From assembly GCF_027694345.1 (NCBI RefSeq), contig NZ_JAQEVU010000003.1:186001-250000 (forward strand): DNA of 64,000 nucleotides. The letters are read 5' to 3'. Source of the stretch: Varibaculum timonense_A. GTDB lineage: Bacteria; Actinomycetota; Actinomycetes; Actinomycetales; Actinomycetaceae. Position numbers and translations under genes: made by a program. Numbering within the stretch: position 1 is the stretch's first letter; every line of letters starts with the position of its first letter. Shown in pieces: positions 17,576-26,106 of the stretch. Under the pieces are notes generated by a model that was not told the origin of the DNA, made no database searches, and saw nothing but the letters and a program-made list of their open reading frames with translations.

Positions 17576-17824
17576 GTGGATTTGTGGGAGATTAAGGATT
17601 TTTTGGATATCCGGGTTCCTATGGATACGGTCAAGCGTGCTCTAGCTGATGAACCGACTGATAGAGAGTGGCTTCAAAGAGCGTATAGGAACCGGTGGGA
17701 TATTACGATACGTGACCTTTTGGAGAGCCGGGTTTCTAACGAGGCTATCGGGCTGATTTTTAAGCAGTTTGTTAAAGAGTTTGCTCATCGTCTCGCGGAT
17801 TTATGCGACGACGAGGACGAATAG
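17576..17824 (+). CDS. small early phage protein, unknown function
   Basis: 82 residues, starting at GTG 17576 with a GGAGG ribosome site that lies across the end of the cro-like gene. It is acidic at the C-terminus (DLCDDEDE) and predicted mostly helical. I recognise no family. The 2-bp spacing from the cro stop indicates one early operon. Confidence 0.65.
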   Translation: MDLWEIKDFLDIRVPMDTVKRALADEPTDREWLQRAYRNRWDITIRDLLESRVSNEAIGLIFKQFVKEFAHRLADLCDDEDE

Positions 17825-17826
17825 CA

Positions 17827-18051
17827 ATGGAGCTTAGACCGTTGAGTCTGTCAGCCACTCGATGCCCTCGGGTCTGCGGCGCTTGTGAATGTAGTTGTAG
17901 GGATAAGTCTGACCGCTGGGAAGAAAAACCACTAACCGACGCCGATATAAGGGAAGCCGCCAAAAGATTCTGGTATAGCGAACAAGGATCATGTCATGAG
18001 GTATCACGTGCTGAAATGGCGGAGATTTTAGGCAGGTCTGATGCCCAATGA
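17827..18051 (+). CDS. small Cys-rich early phage protein, unknown function
   Basis: 74 residues from ATG 17827, 2 bp after the upstream stop and with GAGGACGA upstream, so likely translationally coupled. The N-terminal part clusters four Cys (CPRVCGACECSC), possibly a metal site. The C-terminal part (DADIREAAKRFW, SRAEMAEILG) looks helical and HTH-like. A minus-strand ORF covers the same bases; this one is favoured here because of its coupling to the operon, but the choice is open. Confidence 0.5.
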   Translation: MELRPLSLSATRCPRVCGACECSCRDKSDRWEEKPLTDADIREAAKRFWYSEQGSCHEVSRAEMAEILGRSDAQ

Positions 18052-18271
18052 TTGCCGCTGAACTTTCCGGCTTGGCTCTCTTATATTGCTGTATTGCCAC
18101 GTTGGTTAGCCAGCCTCGATGTTTCCAGAAGATTGTTACCGTGCAAATGTTTTCGGCTAATCGTTCAACTTTTATATCTGGTAGTTCACCGAAGCGACTA
18201 ATGACGGTAAACGCAAAGGTTAGGAAGCTGAAAAGCAGTGTCAGTAATGCGATTAATAGCGAAATGTTCAT
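17834..18271 (-). CDS. possible membrane-anchored protein on the opposite strand
   Basis: 145 residues. A strong N-terminal hydrophobic helix (LLIALLTLLFSFLTFAFTVI) is followed by a basic soluble part with HRGWLTNVAIQQYKR. If real it would be expressed against the early operon, as superinfection-exclusion or lysogenic genes often are. No good ribosome site precedes the ATG, and its second half overlaps the Cys-rich early ORF on the plus strand. Right of 18051 it is the only candidate gene until 18295. Confidence 0.4.
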   Translation of the reverse strand: MNISLLIALLTLLFSFLTFAFTVISRFGELPDIKVERLAENICTVTIFWKHRGWLTNVAIQQYKRAKPESSAAIIGHQTCLKSPPFQHVIPHDMILVRYTRIFWRLPLYRRRLVVFLPSGQTYPYNYIHKRRRPEGIEWLTDSTV

Positions 18272-18294
18272 AAATCTAATATTAAGGGGGCAAA

Positions 18295-18549
18295 GTGCCT
18301 AGGGGTGTTGATACGGGTTTGATGCAGCTGGCGATTGATTTGGATAGGCTTTGCTCGCTGTCGGAGCAGTTCCGCGCGAATCTATCTGAGTTGTTGCCGG
18401 TGATGTTGGAGCGGGCTCCTGAGCTTGATAGCGATTTGCTTGCTGATGTTCGTGATGAGCTGACGCGGTTGTGTGGTGGTGCGATATGGCAGCTTAACAC
18501 TCTTTTGGTTGCTGAGGAGCGGGCGCGGGGTGTTGCTGATGTTTGCTAG
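18295..18549 (+). CDS. small early phage protein, unknown function
   Basis: 84 residues from GTG 18295, with AAGGGGG as ribosome site 4-5 nt before it. Largely helical and acidic (LIDLDRLCSLSEQFRANLSELL-like heptads). No family recognised. Its last codons overlap the start of a tiny membrane ORF. Confidence 0.6.
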   Translation: MPRGVDTGLMQLAIDLDRLCSLSEQFRANLSELLPVMLERAPELDSDLLADVRDELTRLCGGAIWQLNTLLVAEERARGVADVC

Positions 18550-18637
18550 TCCTGGCTTGTTCGTTTTGGCGTGCGTCTCTTCAGCGTTAGCGGCGCTGGT
18601 CGTGTGGTTTATAGCGCGGGGTGGTCGTGGTGAGTGA
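18539..18637 (+). CDS. 32-residue single-helix membrane protein
   Basis: ATG 18539 overlaps the end of the previous gene in another frame, and the TGA at 18635 lies within the start of the next gene. The product is one hydrophobic helix (LFVLACVSSALAALVVWFIA) with a short basic, Gly-rich tail. The tight overlaps on both sides argue for translational coupling. Function unknown. Confidence 0.5.
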   Translation: MFASPGLFVLACVSSALAALVVWFIARGGRGE

Positions 18638-19772
18638 TGAAGCGGCTACTCCGGAAATGAGATTAACCGCTGGCGCGCCTACCTCGGTTCTTATTTCGTC
18701 TTTAGCTAGGTCTTATTGGGGTGTGTTGGATGGTCCGGAGTGGAGGGCTGTTAGGGGTGTGTTACAGGCTTTGACCTTGGTTCCTACCTCTAAAAGCGCT
18801 GTAGCGCGTTTTGATTATAAGGGTGAGGTGCTTTCTACGGCTTGCCAGTTGCAAAGGATTTCGGGGTATTGCGAGCGGTGGACGCGGATAGCGCTACAGG
18901 CTTTGGAGGAGATGGGGGTGATTCGGTGGACGCGGGGCATGATTGTTTCCGGTAATCCCACCTCGTCCCTGTTTACCGTGGTTAAGCGAAAACTGGTCGA
19001 GTTGATTAAGTTTGCCCGGCCTCGCTCTAAGCGGATTGATGAGGAGACCCGTAATAAGTTTATTGCCCGGCTCATGGATATTTTGAAGCGCCGCCGCGGT
19101 AAGGACGGGGAGGAGCGCACCCCTGATAGCGTGCGTGTGCCGTCTAAAGGGCGGGGCGGGGTTCAGACTAATGACTTGCAAGCGCGTTCTGCCTGGTCGC
19201 TCCATGCGGAAGTGAATGCTAGCCCCTCTAAGTCCTTAGGAGGTTACCCCGCTAGGGGGGTAACCCGCCTAAGAAAGAGATTGTTCCGCTCACCAGATAA
19301 GGACAAGCGCGAAGCGCTTGATTTGTTTAGCGCGTCGGCTAATCCGGTGGAGGGTTGTTCGGCGCTGTCACCAGAAGTAAAAGAGAGTTTGATTAGCAAT
19401 TATGAGGAGTTGGAAATGTTGCCACCTATGCCCGCAGCCCACCTTGACCGCCTACCGGACATTTGTCCACATGGTGGATATGACCCGGCGCAGTGTCACC
19501 TTTGTGTGGACGCTACCAGGAATAAGAGCGAGATGGAGAGCTGGAGACGGCGGGTTGGTCAAGACCCGGCGTATAAGAGAGCGGAAGAAGCCGGGCTGTT
19601 AGAGGTATCAGACAAGCAGATAATCAGAGACCGCGCTACCCAGATAGCTACCAAGCAAGCCGAATCCATGGCGTTCAAAGACCGCGCGGAGTGGATAGCG
19701 TACATCATTACTACCGCTGACCGTTTGGTTAAGGAATATGAAGCCAAGGGAGCAGCGGTGTTATGGCGATAG
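18630..19772 (+). CDS. phage replication-initiator-like winged-helix protein
   Basis: About 380 residues. Residues about 60-105 form a winged-helix-like segment (CERWTRIALQALEEMGVIRWTRG), as in phage replication initiators/DnaD-like proteins. A basic, low-complexity middle (about 150-230) follows, and then a possible zinc site (CPHGGYDPAQCHLC) and a helical C-terminus. The start chosen is GTG 18630 (SDEAATPEM), with GTG 18621 and 18627 as alternatives. It is the only sizeable early gene, so it is the best candidate for starting phage DNA replication. That role is inferred. Confidence 0.55.
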   Translation: MSDEAATPEMRLTAGAPTSVLISSLARSYWGVLDGPEWRAVRGVLQALTLVPTSKSAVARFDYKGEVLSTACQLQRISGYCERWTRIALQALEEMGVIRWTRGMIVSGNPTSSLFTVVKRKLVELIKFARPRSKRIDEETRNKFIARLMDILKRRRGKDGEERTPDSVRVPSKGRGGVQTNDLQARSAWSLHAEVNASPSKSLGGYPARGVTRLRKRLFRSPDKDKREALDLFSASANPVEGCSALSPEVKESLISNYEELEMLPPMPAAHLDRLPDICPHGGYDPAQCHLCVDATRNKSEMESWRRRVGQDPAYKRAEEAGLLEVSDKQIIRDRATQIATKQAESMAFKDRAEWIAYIITTADRLVKEYEAKGAAVLWR

Positions 19773-19987
19773 AAAGTAGGCAGGCGATGAGGAAACCGTT
19801 AAGAACCACGAGGGGCGGTGGGTTGCTTACCACTGAGGAAGTAGCCGCGATTCTGGGAGTATCGCCCGGGTATGTTAAGCAGCTCAGGTACATGGATAAG
19901 GGGCCGGCGTTCATTAGGCTTGGGCGGGCTATTAGGTACGCGCCGGGTGATGTCACCGCTTACGCTAGGCAGGTACGCAATGGTTAA
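19763..19987 (+). CDS. HTH_17/excisionase-like DNA-binding protein
   Basis: 74 residues. After a basic lead comes LLTTEEVAAILGVSPGYVKQLRYMDKGPAFIRLGRAIRYAPGDV, the MerR/Xis-type winged helix with the R-Y wing. It overlaps the end of the upstream gene by 10 bp. It could be the recombination directionality factor or an early regulator; a second protein of this kind lies next to int. Confidence 0.8.
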   Translation: MAIESRQAMRKPLRTTRGGGLLTTEEVAAILGVSPGYVKQLRYMDKGPAFIRLGRAIRYAPGDVTAYARQVRNG

Positions 19988-20267
19988 ATGGAAAGAACTA
20001 CCCTACCGGGTAAGGCGTGAGCTCACGGCACAGATAGCTGAGCGTGATGGGTGGGTGTGCCAGCTATGCGGGCTACCCATCAGCCGTTACCCGTTGCGTC
20101 GTCGTGACCAGCTGACCGCTGACCATATCATTCCGGAATCACACGGCGGGCCGTCCACGATTGATAACCTTAGGGCTGCTCATTGGGGCTGTAACAGCGC
20201 GCGCGGAAACAAAATGAAGCGGCGGGTGGTCATCTACGATATCTTGCGGGAAGTGTTATTGGCGTGA
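19980..20267 (+). CDS. HNH endonuclease
   Basis: 95 residues from the ATG at 19980, which overlaps the stop of the preceding gene. CQLCGLPI plus a later CNSARGNK provide the zinc Cys pairs, and ADHIIPESHGGPSTIDNLRAAH is the HNH motif with the catalytic His. A longer frame from 19872 exists but overlaps the HTH gene. HNH proteins just before the terminase genes assist genome packaging cleavage in HK97-type phages. Confidence 0.9.
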   Translation: MVKWKELPYRVRRELTAQIAERDGWVCQLCGLPISRYPLRRRDQLTADHIIPESHGGPSTIDNLRAAHWGCNSARGNKMKRRVVIYDILREVLLA

Positions 20268-20392
20268 GGAACTGGAATCTACCGGGCGCGGTTTTTTCTG
20301 AGAGAATACGCCCTGTCCACTCCACGCCGCCAGGCTATAATCCCTCCCCTTTTAACTCAAAAAAAATCCCCTGACCAGGAAAGAAACCAAAA

Positions 20393-20740
20393 ATGACAGG
20401 TAATATCATTGATTCTTTAATCCCTGAATGGGACGCAAGCCAGCGCAAAAAAGGACAATCCTACACAGCCGCTTGTGAAACGATTAAAGCCCTTACAAGC
20501 CAGGGCAAGCTAGAGCAAATGGACGCAGCCCTATGCGAGTTGCTGCTCTCTACGGCTGTTGATATTGATTCCATAGCCCCGGGTGATGCTGCCTCGGGTC
20601 GCGCTGCTATCCGTAAGACTTATTTAGGGATTCTAGGCAAGCTTTACGAGGTGATTGACGAGCGAGAACGCGCCGCTAATAGTACCGGTAATGCTACCCC
20701 GCAAGAAAGAGTAGCCGAGCTGCTACATATCGTGTCATGA
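20393..20740 (+). CDS. probable terminase small subunit
   Basis: 115 residues, helical, between the HNH gene and the large terminase, overlapping the latter by 4 bp (ATGA). The sequence (DASQRKKGQSYTAACETIKALTSQGKLEQMDAAL) lacks a motif I can name; the assignment rests on position, size and overlap. The 125 bp upstream hold an inverted GGGCG/CGCCC pair flanking a T-rich run and could include the packaging site. Confidence 0.65.
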   Translation: MTGNIIDSLIPEWDASQRKKGQSYTAACETIKALTSQGKLEQMDAALCELLLSTAVDIDSIAPGDAASGRAAIRKTYLGILGKLYEVIDERERAANSTGNATPQERVAELLHIVS

Positions 20741-22185
20741 AAATACCTGCCTCTAAATGGGTGGCTGACCCGCCGCCCTCCTACGCCCCCGCGCCCGCTA
20801 AAGGATATAAATCTGAAGCGGCGCCTATCTGTGTGATTGCGGCAATGATGGGGTGGGACTTGCAGCCCTGGCAACGCCGAGTACTCAAGGCAGCTACCCA
20901 GTACAAGCAAGACAAAAAAGGGAAGCGGCATTACCGTTTCCGTGAAGTCCTTATCTCTGTTCCGCGCCAATCGGGTAAAACAACCTTGGTATGTGCTCTC
21001 GGTATCTATAGGGCTTTGCTTAATCCGGGGTGCGAGATTTATTTTTCTGCGCAATCCGGGCTATATGCTTCCGCTGCTATGAAAAAGCTAGGCTCCGCGT
21101 GGGAAACCCATTGGGATAAAGACCTAAAAGCGTGTTTTGATTTCCTACGCTCTAACGGGTCTGAGGGATTCCAAGCTAAGAACGGCTCCATATTTCAGCG
21201 TTTCACTAGGGGACCAGAAGCCATGCACTCCAAATCCCCGCGGCTAGTCATTAACGATGAGATATGGACTCTAAATGCGTTAGAGGGCGCTGACCTGGTG
21301 GGAGGGATACGCCCCGCGCAATCAACCTTTGGAGATGAAGCCCAAATCTGGCATTTATCAACCATGGGAACCGATAAAAGCGACTTTCTTAACGACATGG
21401 TTCAAGATGGCAGGGAAGGTAAACGCGCGGATTTGGGTTATTTTGAATGGTCTTTAGCGCCCGGTCTAGACCCCACAGATTCTAGCCTTTGGGGCTTTCA
21501 CCCCGCTCTTGGTAACACCCAAACCCTAGACACCCTCAAATCCGATTTTCTTTCTCTTTGGGAACGCACCCCGCAAGAGTGGGAGCGTGGTTACTGCAAC
21601 CGTCCTACTAAGACCCTTACCGGGGAATACGTACCCTCTGCTATGTGGGAAGGTTTAGAAGAAGCCGGTAATATCCCCAAAGACAACCCAACATTAACTT
21701 TCTCTGTGGAAGTTTCCGGGCGCGGTACGGCTGCTACTATCGCGGCTGCCTGGCAGAGAAGCGAGCCCAACCCGGGGCCGTCCGTTGCGATTATTAAGCA
21801 AGCGCCTTTCACTAGGTGGATTATTCCCGCCCTTAAAGCCCTAAAGGTCAAGTTCCCTACCGCGGCGGTGTATGTGGACGCTGCTGGACCCAACCGGCGC
21901 TTGCTAGAAGATTTCGCGGCTCAGGGCGTAAGAGTCCAGGAAGTAGACCTAAAACAGCGGTTACTTGCAGACGGTGACTATTTCACGGCGATAAGAACCG
22001 GGACTTTGGCGCATGATCATTCCCCCGCTTTAGATGAAGCTAGGAACGGGATAATGGTAAAAATAACCAACGGTTTAGAGCGCATCGACCGGGATAAGTC
22101 AGCCAATGACCCCGCCGCCATGATAGCGGCGTCCGTGGCCGCATGGGGTGCTTCCAGGGACGAAAAACTAGCCATCTATATATAA
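20737..22185 (+). CDS. terL: terminase large subunit
   Basis: 482 residues. The ATPase half has Walker A VPRQSGKTT (about 74-82) and Walker B LVINDEIW, followed by LSTMGT as coupling motif. The C-terminal half carries RNase H-like acidic positions (VYVDAAGPN, DKSANDPAAMIAASVAAW). It is the motor and nuclease that packages DNA. Translationally coupled to the small subunit through ATGA. Confidence 0.95.
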   Translation: MKIPASKWVADPPPSYAPAPAKGYKSEAAPICVIAAMMGWDLQPWQRRVLKAATQYKQDKKGKRHYRFREVLISVPRQSGKTTLVCALGIYRALLNPGCEIYFSAQSGLYASAAMKKLGSAWETHWDKDLKACFDFLRSNGSEGFQAKNGSIFQRFTRGPEAMHSKSPRLVINDEIWTLNALEGADLVGGIRPAQSTFGDEAQIWHLSTMGTDKSDFLNDMVQDGREGKRADLGYFEWSLAPGLDPTDSSLWGFHPALGNTQTLDTLKSDFLSLWERTPQEWERGYCNRPTKTLTGEYVPSAMWEGLEEAGNIPKDNPTLTFSVEVSGRGTAATIAAAWQRSEPNPGPSVAIIKQAPFTRWIIPALKALKVKFPTAAVYVDAAGPNRRLLEDFAAQGVRVQEVDLKQRLLADGDYFTAIRTGTLAHDHSPALDEARNGIMVKITNGLERIDRDKSANDPAAMIAASVAAWGASRDEKLAIYI

Positions 22186-22204
22186 ACCGCCGCTATCCCT
22201 TAGT

Positions 22205-22234
22205 GTCCCTCCATATCCCTCCATGTCCCTCCTG
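22205..22234 (+). repeat. three tandem 10-bp repeats before the portal gene
   Basis: Copies of RTCCCTCCAT start at 22205, 22215 and 22225 (the last ends CCTG). A short inverted repeat (CCCTA/TAGGG) follows at about 22243-22261. They lie in the 97-bp gap between terL and portal, the largest gap in the structural operon. Possible binding site or packaging signal; role unknown. Confidence 0.5.
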
Positions 22235-22282
22235 TAAACAATCCCTAGGAGTTTTAGGGGGCTGTGGCTTAGCTTTTCGGGT

Positions 22283-23431
22283 ATGGGAATCCTAGACTTT
22301 TTCAAACGCTCTAAAACCTTTAGCGTTTCTACTGGGAAAGGTATCACCCCGCCCCCGAGAACCGCCCGGCTAGATGAACCGCTATCTTTGCCCGCTGTTT
22401 ATCGCGCGGTGCAGGTAATCGCTAACGGCATTAGTCAGTTACCGCTTTATGCTGAGAAGAACGGCAAGCGGCTCACCCCTAGCCAGACCCCGGGAATCCT
22501 TAAAACCCCTGACCTGAGCATCTCTAGGGATGAGTTCATAGAGCAGCTAGTTTTATCCCTAGCGCTCCGCGGTAATGCTTATTGGCTGGCTATTGGGGAA
22601 TATAGGGGCGCCCCGGCTGAACTACGCGCGATACACCCGGATTTAGTTACCGTTACCTGGGATAAAACCAAAACCCGCCGCGTATATTCCATTAACGGCA
22701 AGCAGGTAGAGCCGGGGAAGATGGGACACGCCGCCCTATCGCGTATGCCGGGAATGCTTACCGGTATCGGGCCTATCACCGCCGCGCGGCGCGACCTAGA
22801 AGGCGCGGCCGCCATCCGCGATTACGCCACCGATTATTTTGCTTCTTCTGGCCAGCCCGCCGGAATCCTCTCCACCGAGCAGCCCCTAAACAAAGCAGAA
22901 GCAAAAGACATTCTCTCAGTCTGGAACTATTTAGATGAAAACGGTCAGCCCTTGGACATGGCCGCTAACCCCTCCAGAGTAAGAGTGCTCCCCAAAGGCA
23001 TCAAGTACACCCCGATTCTCATCAGCCCTAAAGACGCGCAATGGCTAGAAGCACGCGCCTTTACCACCACCGAGATAGCGCGCCTGTTTGGCGTACCCGC
23101 CGGGCTACTGCTAGCCGCCGTAGACGGCAACTCCCAAACCTACAGCAATATCGAGCAAGCATGGATAGAGTTCAGCCGGTTCACCCTCACCGGATACACC
23201 CGCAAAATAGAGGGCGAACTCACCCGCATGTTACCGGCGGGAATGCAAGCCAAATTCAACTACGAAGGCTTACTTAGGGCTGACACCAAAACCCGGTACG
23301 AGTCCTACCAAATCGCTATCAATTGCGGGCTACTAACCAGAAATGAATGCCGCGCGTTAGATGGACTCGAACCCCTAGACGACCAAGAAAACCAAACCGA
23401 AACCGAAGAGCAGGAGAACGTTAATGAGTGA
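22283..23431 (+). CDS. HK97-family portal protein
   Basis: 382 residues. LPAVYRAVQVIANGISQLPLY near the N-terminus, ALRGNAYWLA, and FGVPAGLLLAAVDGNSQTYSNIEQA are the familiar blocks of HK97-type portals; the tail NECRALDGLEPLDDQENQ is also typical. Twelve copies form the DNA channel at the capsid vertex. The end overlaps the protease-capsid gene by 8 bp. Confidence 0.95.
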   Translation: MGILDFFKRSKTFSVSTGKGITPPPRTARLDEPLSLPAVYRAVQVIANGISQLPLYAEKNGKRLTPSQTPGILKTPDLSISRDEFIEQLVLSLALRGNAYWLAIGEYRGAPAELRAIHPDLVTVTWDKTKTRRVYSINGKQVEPGKMGHAALSRMPGMLTGIGPITAARRDLEGAAAIRDYATDYFASSGQPAGILSTEQPLNKAEAKDILSVWNYLDENGQPLDMAANPSRVRVLPKGIKYTPILISPKDAQWLEARAFTTTEIARLFGVPAGLLLAAVDGNSQTYSNIEQAWIEFSRFTLTGYTRKIEGELTRMLPAGMQAKFNYEGLLRADTKTRYESYQIAINCGLLTRNECRALDGLEPLDDQENQTETEEQENVNE

Positions 23432-24977
23432 CCTAGACCAGTTCCAGACTCGCTCCCTCACAATCCGAGCAGACGGCAACGAAGAAAACGCCCGCCAGGT
23501 TACCGCGCTAGGCGTGCCATATAACGACGAAACCCTAATCTTCGAGGGTTTATATGAGCAGTTCGCGCCCGGCTCCGTAGACGCAGAAGGCGCAATCCTG
23601 CGTTATGCGCATTCTGAGCCAATAGGGCGCATCACCGCTACCCGCGAAACAGAAAACGGTATCGAGTTTGACGGGCTCATCTCCCACACCACACGGGGAG
23701 ATGAGGTCTACCAGCTCCTAAAAGACGGGGTGCTCACCTCTTGCTCTATCGGGTTTGAGGGCATCGAATACGACCAAGAAGACCGAGAAGACGGGGCACA
23801 TATCACCTGGAAGAAAGTACGCGCCCGCGAATTCTCCATCGTGGAATTCCCTGCCTATGACGCCGCAAAGATAGAAAAAGTCCGAGAAAAACAAACCAAA
23901 CCAAAGGAAGAAAAGGAAAAAGATATGGAAAACGAAACCACAACCGAATCCGTAGGGACTTTGGAGCGTATGGAAGCCCTGGAGCGCTCCCTCGCCTCCC
24001 TAAAAGACAAGCCCGCCCCCACAACCCCGGGTATTAAGTACCGCTCTTACGGAGAATACGTAGCCGGATATAAGAAGGGCGAAGACGAAGCTAAACAGTT
24101 AGCGCGCGCCGCTGCTACTGGCACTAGCGCCGATTTCGTGAACCTACCTATCTGGCTAGGCGATATTGAAAAGCGCATGGAGGCAAAGCAACCGATAAAA
24201 AATCTTTTTACCACTATCGCCTTACCGTCTACTGGTATGACCATGGAATATGCGCAAAAGGCAGAGCCGTCTACTATCAAGACCGCAAAACAGGCGAAAG
24301 AGGGCGCAAAGCTACCTACCGGGCTTCCCGCTACCTGGAGCGTGCAGTCCGCTACCGTGTCTACCTACGGCGGCGCGGTAGAAGGCATCACCCGGCAAGC
24401 TATCGAGCGCACCACCAGCCCTGTTATTTTAGATGAAATCTTCAAGGATTTGGCATATCAATACGCGGCCACCATCGAAGCAGACGTTAGGGAAAAGTTC
24501 CAAGCCATCGTGACCGCTAATACCCCGGTTTTGACGCTTACCAAGGGGACTACTGCTAGCGTGGCAGACCTTGAAGACCTCCTATTAGATTTACAAGACG
24601 TTTACGAGGATATCCCCTACTCTATGGACGGTCTGCTAGTATCGCCTACCGTTTTCAAGTGGGTAAAGAACCTACCCCGCGACCCGCGCGCGTTGCAGTT
24701 ACAAGGCGCACCCTTAGAGCATCAAGGAACTATCACGTTTAACTTACCGTCTGCTCAAATCGGGGCTGTCACCATTACCCGCGTTCCTAAGTGGGAAGGT
24801 GACCACATGGTTGCCTACTCGAAAGATGCGCTAACTACGGCGGAGCTTCCCGGCGCGCCCTTGCGTCTCGAGGATGAAAACATTACTACCCTAACTAAAG
24901 AGTTCGCAGTCTACGGTTATGCCGCGATTTTCAGCCAGCACCCGGATTTGATTAAGCCGGTCAAGATTGGCGCCTAG
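23424..24977 (+). CDS. fused prohead protease and major capsid protein
   Basis: 517 residues joining two proteins that are usually separate. Residues about 1-155 are an S78 prohead protease with His in RYAHSEPIGR, Ser in TSCSIGFEG and the EFSIVEFPAYDAAKI end block. A charged linker and coiled delta-like segment (about 155-195) follow, and then an HK97-fold capsid protein with LPIWLGDIEK, YGGAVEGITRQAIERT and MDGLLVSP. An in-frame ATG at 23925 with AAGGAA before it could also yield free capsid protein (350 residues). The protease would have to release itself during maturation. Confidence 0.92.
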   Translation: MSDLDQFQTRSLTIRADGNEENARQVTALGVPYNDETLIFEGLYEQFAPGSVDAEGAILRYAHSEPIGRITATRETENGIEFDGLISHTTRGDEVYQLLKDGVLTSCSIGFEGIEYDQEDREDGAHITWKKVRAREFSIVEFPAYDAAKIEKVREKQTKPKEEKEKDMENETTTESVGTLERMEALERSLASLKDKPAPTTPGIKYRSYGEYVAGYKKGEDEAKQLARAAATGTSADFVNLPIWLGDIEKRMEAKQPIKNLFTTIALPSTGMTMEYAQKAEPSTIKTAKQAKEGAKLPTGLPATWSVQSATVSTYGGAVEGITRQAIERTTSPVILDEIFKDLAYQYAATIEADVREKFQAIVTANTPVLTLTKGTTASVADLEDLLLDLQDVYEDIPYSMDGLLVSPTVFKWVKNLPRDPRALQLQGAPLEHQGTITFNLPSAQIGAVTITRVPKWEGDHMVAYSKDALTTAELPGAPLRLEDENITTLTKEFAVYGYAAIFSQHPDLIKPVKIGA

Positions 24978-24979
24978 AA

Positions 24980-25291
24980 ATGGCAGATATCAACCAGCTA
25001 CGGGCCTTTACCGGGGCAGCCACGCAAGATAGCGAATACTTATCCGCTTGTCTTGAGGCTGCCACCGAGCGGGTAAAACTCCACATCGGGAACTGTCAAG
25101 TACCAGAACCCGTGCTAAACCAGGCAATTCTTGAGGTTGCTGGGAATCTTTGGCAGCGGCGGGTAGGCAAGCAGGATTTAGCGGCTTTCGGAGACGGCAC
25201 TTTATTAGCGTCTCCTACCCGCCCGGCTCTTGACCCGCTCACCCCCGCCCGCGCTCTGCTAGCACCCTGGCTAGGAGTTGGTATCGCATGA
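24980..25291 (+). CDS. head-tail connector protein
   Basis: 103 residues directly after the capsid gene. SEYLSACLEAATERVKLHIG and QAILEVAGNLWQRR match the helical gp6-like connector family that rings the portal. Overlaps the next gene by 4 bp. Confidence 0.75.
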   Translation: MADINQLRAFTGAATQDSEYLSACLEAATERVKLHIGNCQVPEPVLNQAILEVAGNLWQRRVGKQDLAAFGDGTLLASPTRPALDPLTPARALLAPWLGVGIA

Positions 25292-25656
25292 GCCTACTAG
25301 CCGACATTATCGAATCCGAGCAGATGGCATTAGCGGCCGCGTTGCCGGAATCTTTCCTAGTAACCGCCGAGCCAACTAGCGGCTACGCAGCCCTGGCAGC
25401 AGGCAAAAATACGGCGATTATTACCGAACCGAACCTAAAACCAGAATCCTACTGCCAGCTAGCAGTAGATTTTGAGGTTTGGCTAATCGCCACCTCTCAA
25501 GACCAGAGCCAAGCCCGCGCCGCCCTCTCAGAGGCAATAGAGGCACTAATGCTAATCGGGTTTGATAACGCCTACGCGCTAGGGGTAACCCCGCCTGGAA
25601 CCAGCCGCTACTACGCGGCATACAAAATCAACTATACAAACAGCTACCAAATATAA
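25288..25656 (+). CDS. probable tail terminator / head-tail joining protein
   Basis: 122 residues with alternating strand-helix pattern (QLAVDFEVWLIATSQDQSQARAAL), as in tail-terminator proteins that cap the tail tube. The assignment is by position, between connector and tail tube genes, and by size. Confidence 0.6.
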   Translation: MSLLADIIESEQMALAAALPESFLVTAEPTSGYAALAAGKNTAIITEPNLKPESYCQLAVDFEVWLIATSQDQSQARAALSEAIEALMLIGFDNAYALGVTPPGTSRYYAAYKINYTNSYQI

Positions 25657-25669
25657 GGAGAAAAACATC

Positions 25670-26104
25670 ATGGCAGTAAAAGCAGACAAGCTGGGACCTG
25701 GAAAACTCACGTTTACCCCTGATGAAGGAGGGCAAGCTAAAGAGTTTGCCGGGCAATGCACCAAACTCACCTATAAACCCGAATATAAAACCGGTGACCC
25801 CACCCCCATGTTAGATGGAAGCGAGTATCTAGAGCCCGGGGAACTGACCGGCTCTCTAGAGGGTGAGATCATGCAAGACTACGGAACAGACTCGCTGCCG
25901 AAATGGTGTTTTGACCATATGGGTGAGGAAGTGAACTTTGTTTTCAAACCCAATAACACTAGGGCGCTTACGATTAAAGGGCGCTGCCAGGTGGCACCGG
26001 TAGAAATCGGTGGCGACGTCAAAAAATCCAACTCGACTTCCTTTAGCTTTCCTACCGTGGGTAAACCCACCCTAGAAACTGCTGAAGCTTCCAGTCAAGA
26101 ATAG
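25670..26104 (+). CDS. major tail tube protein (probable)
   Basis: 144 residues, with a GGAG ribosome site upstream. Beta-rich with GKLTFTPDE, LTGSLEGEIMQDYG and FVFKPNN, features of siphovirus tail tube subunits. Its place just before gp10-like and chaperone genes supports this, although in many phages the tube gene follows the gp10-like gene. Confidence 0.7.
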   Translation: MAVKADKLGPGKLTFTPDEGGQAKEFAGQCTKLTYKPEYKTGDPTPMLDGSEYLEPGELTGSLEGEIMQDYGTDSLPKWCFDHMGEEVNFVFKPNNTRALTIKGRCQVAPVEIGGDVKKSNSTSFSFPTVGKPTLETAEASSQE

Positions 26105-26106
26105 CC

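Noticed and set aside
18048..18302. 84-codon plus-strand ORF in the early prophage region
   Set aside because: Antisense to the better membrane ORF on the minus strand; Cys/Ser-rich shadow composition and no ribosome site.
19872..19979. 5' extension of the HNH gene
   Set aside because: It overlaps the HTH gene completely; the ATG at 19980 with a stop-start overlap gives a family-length protein.
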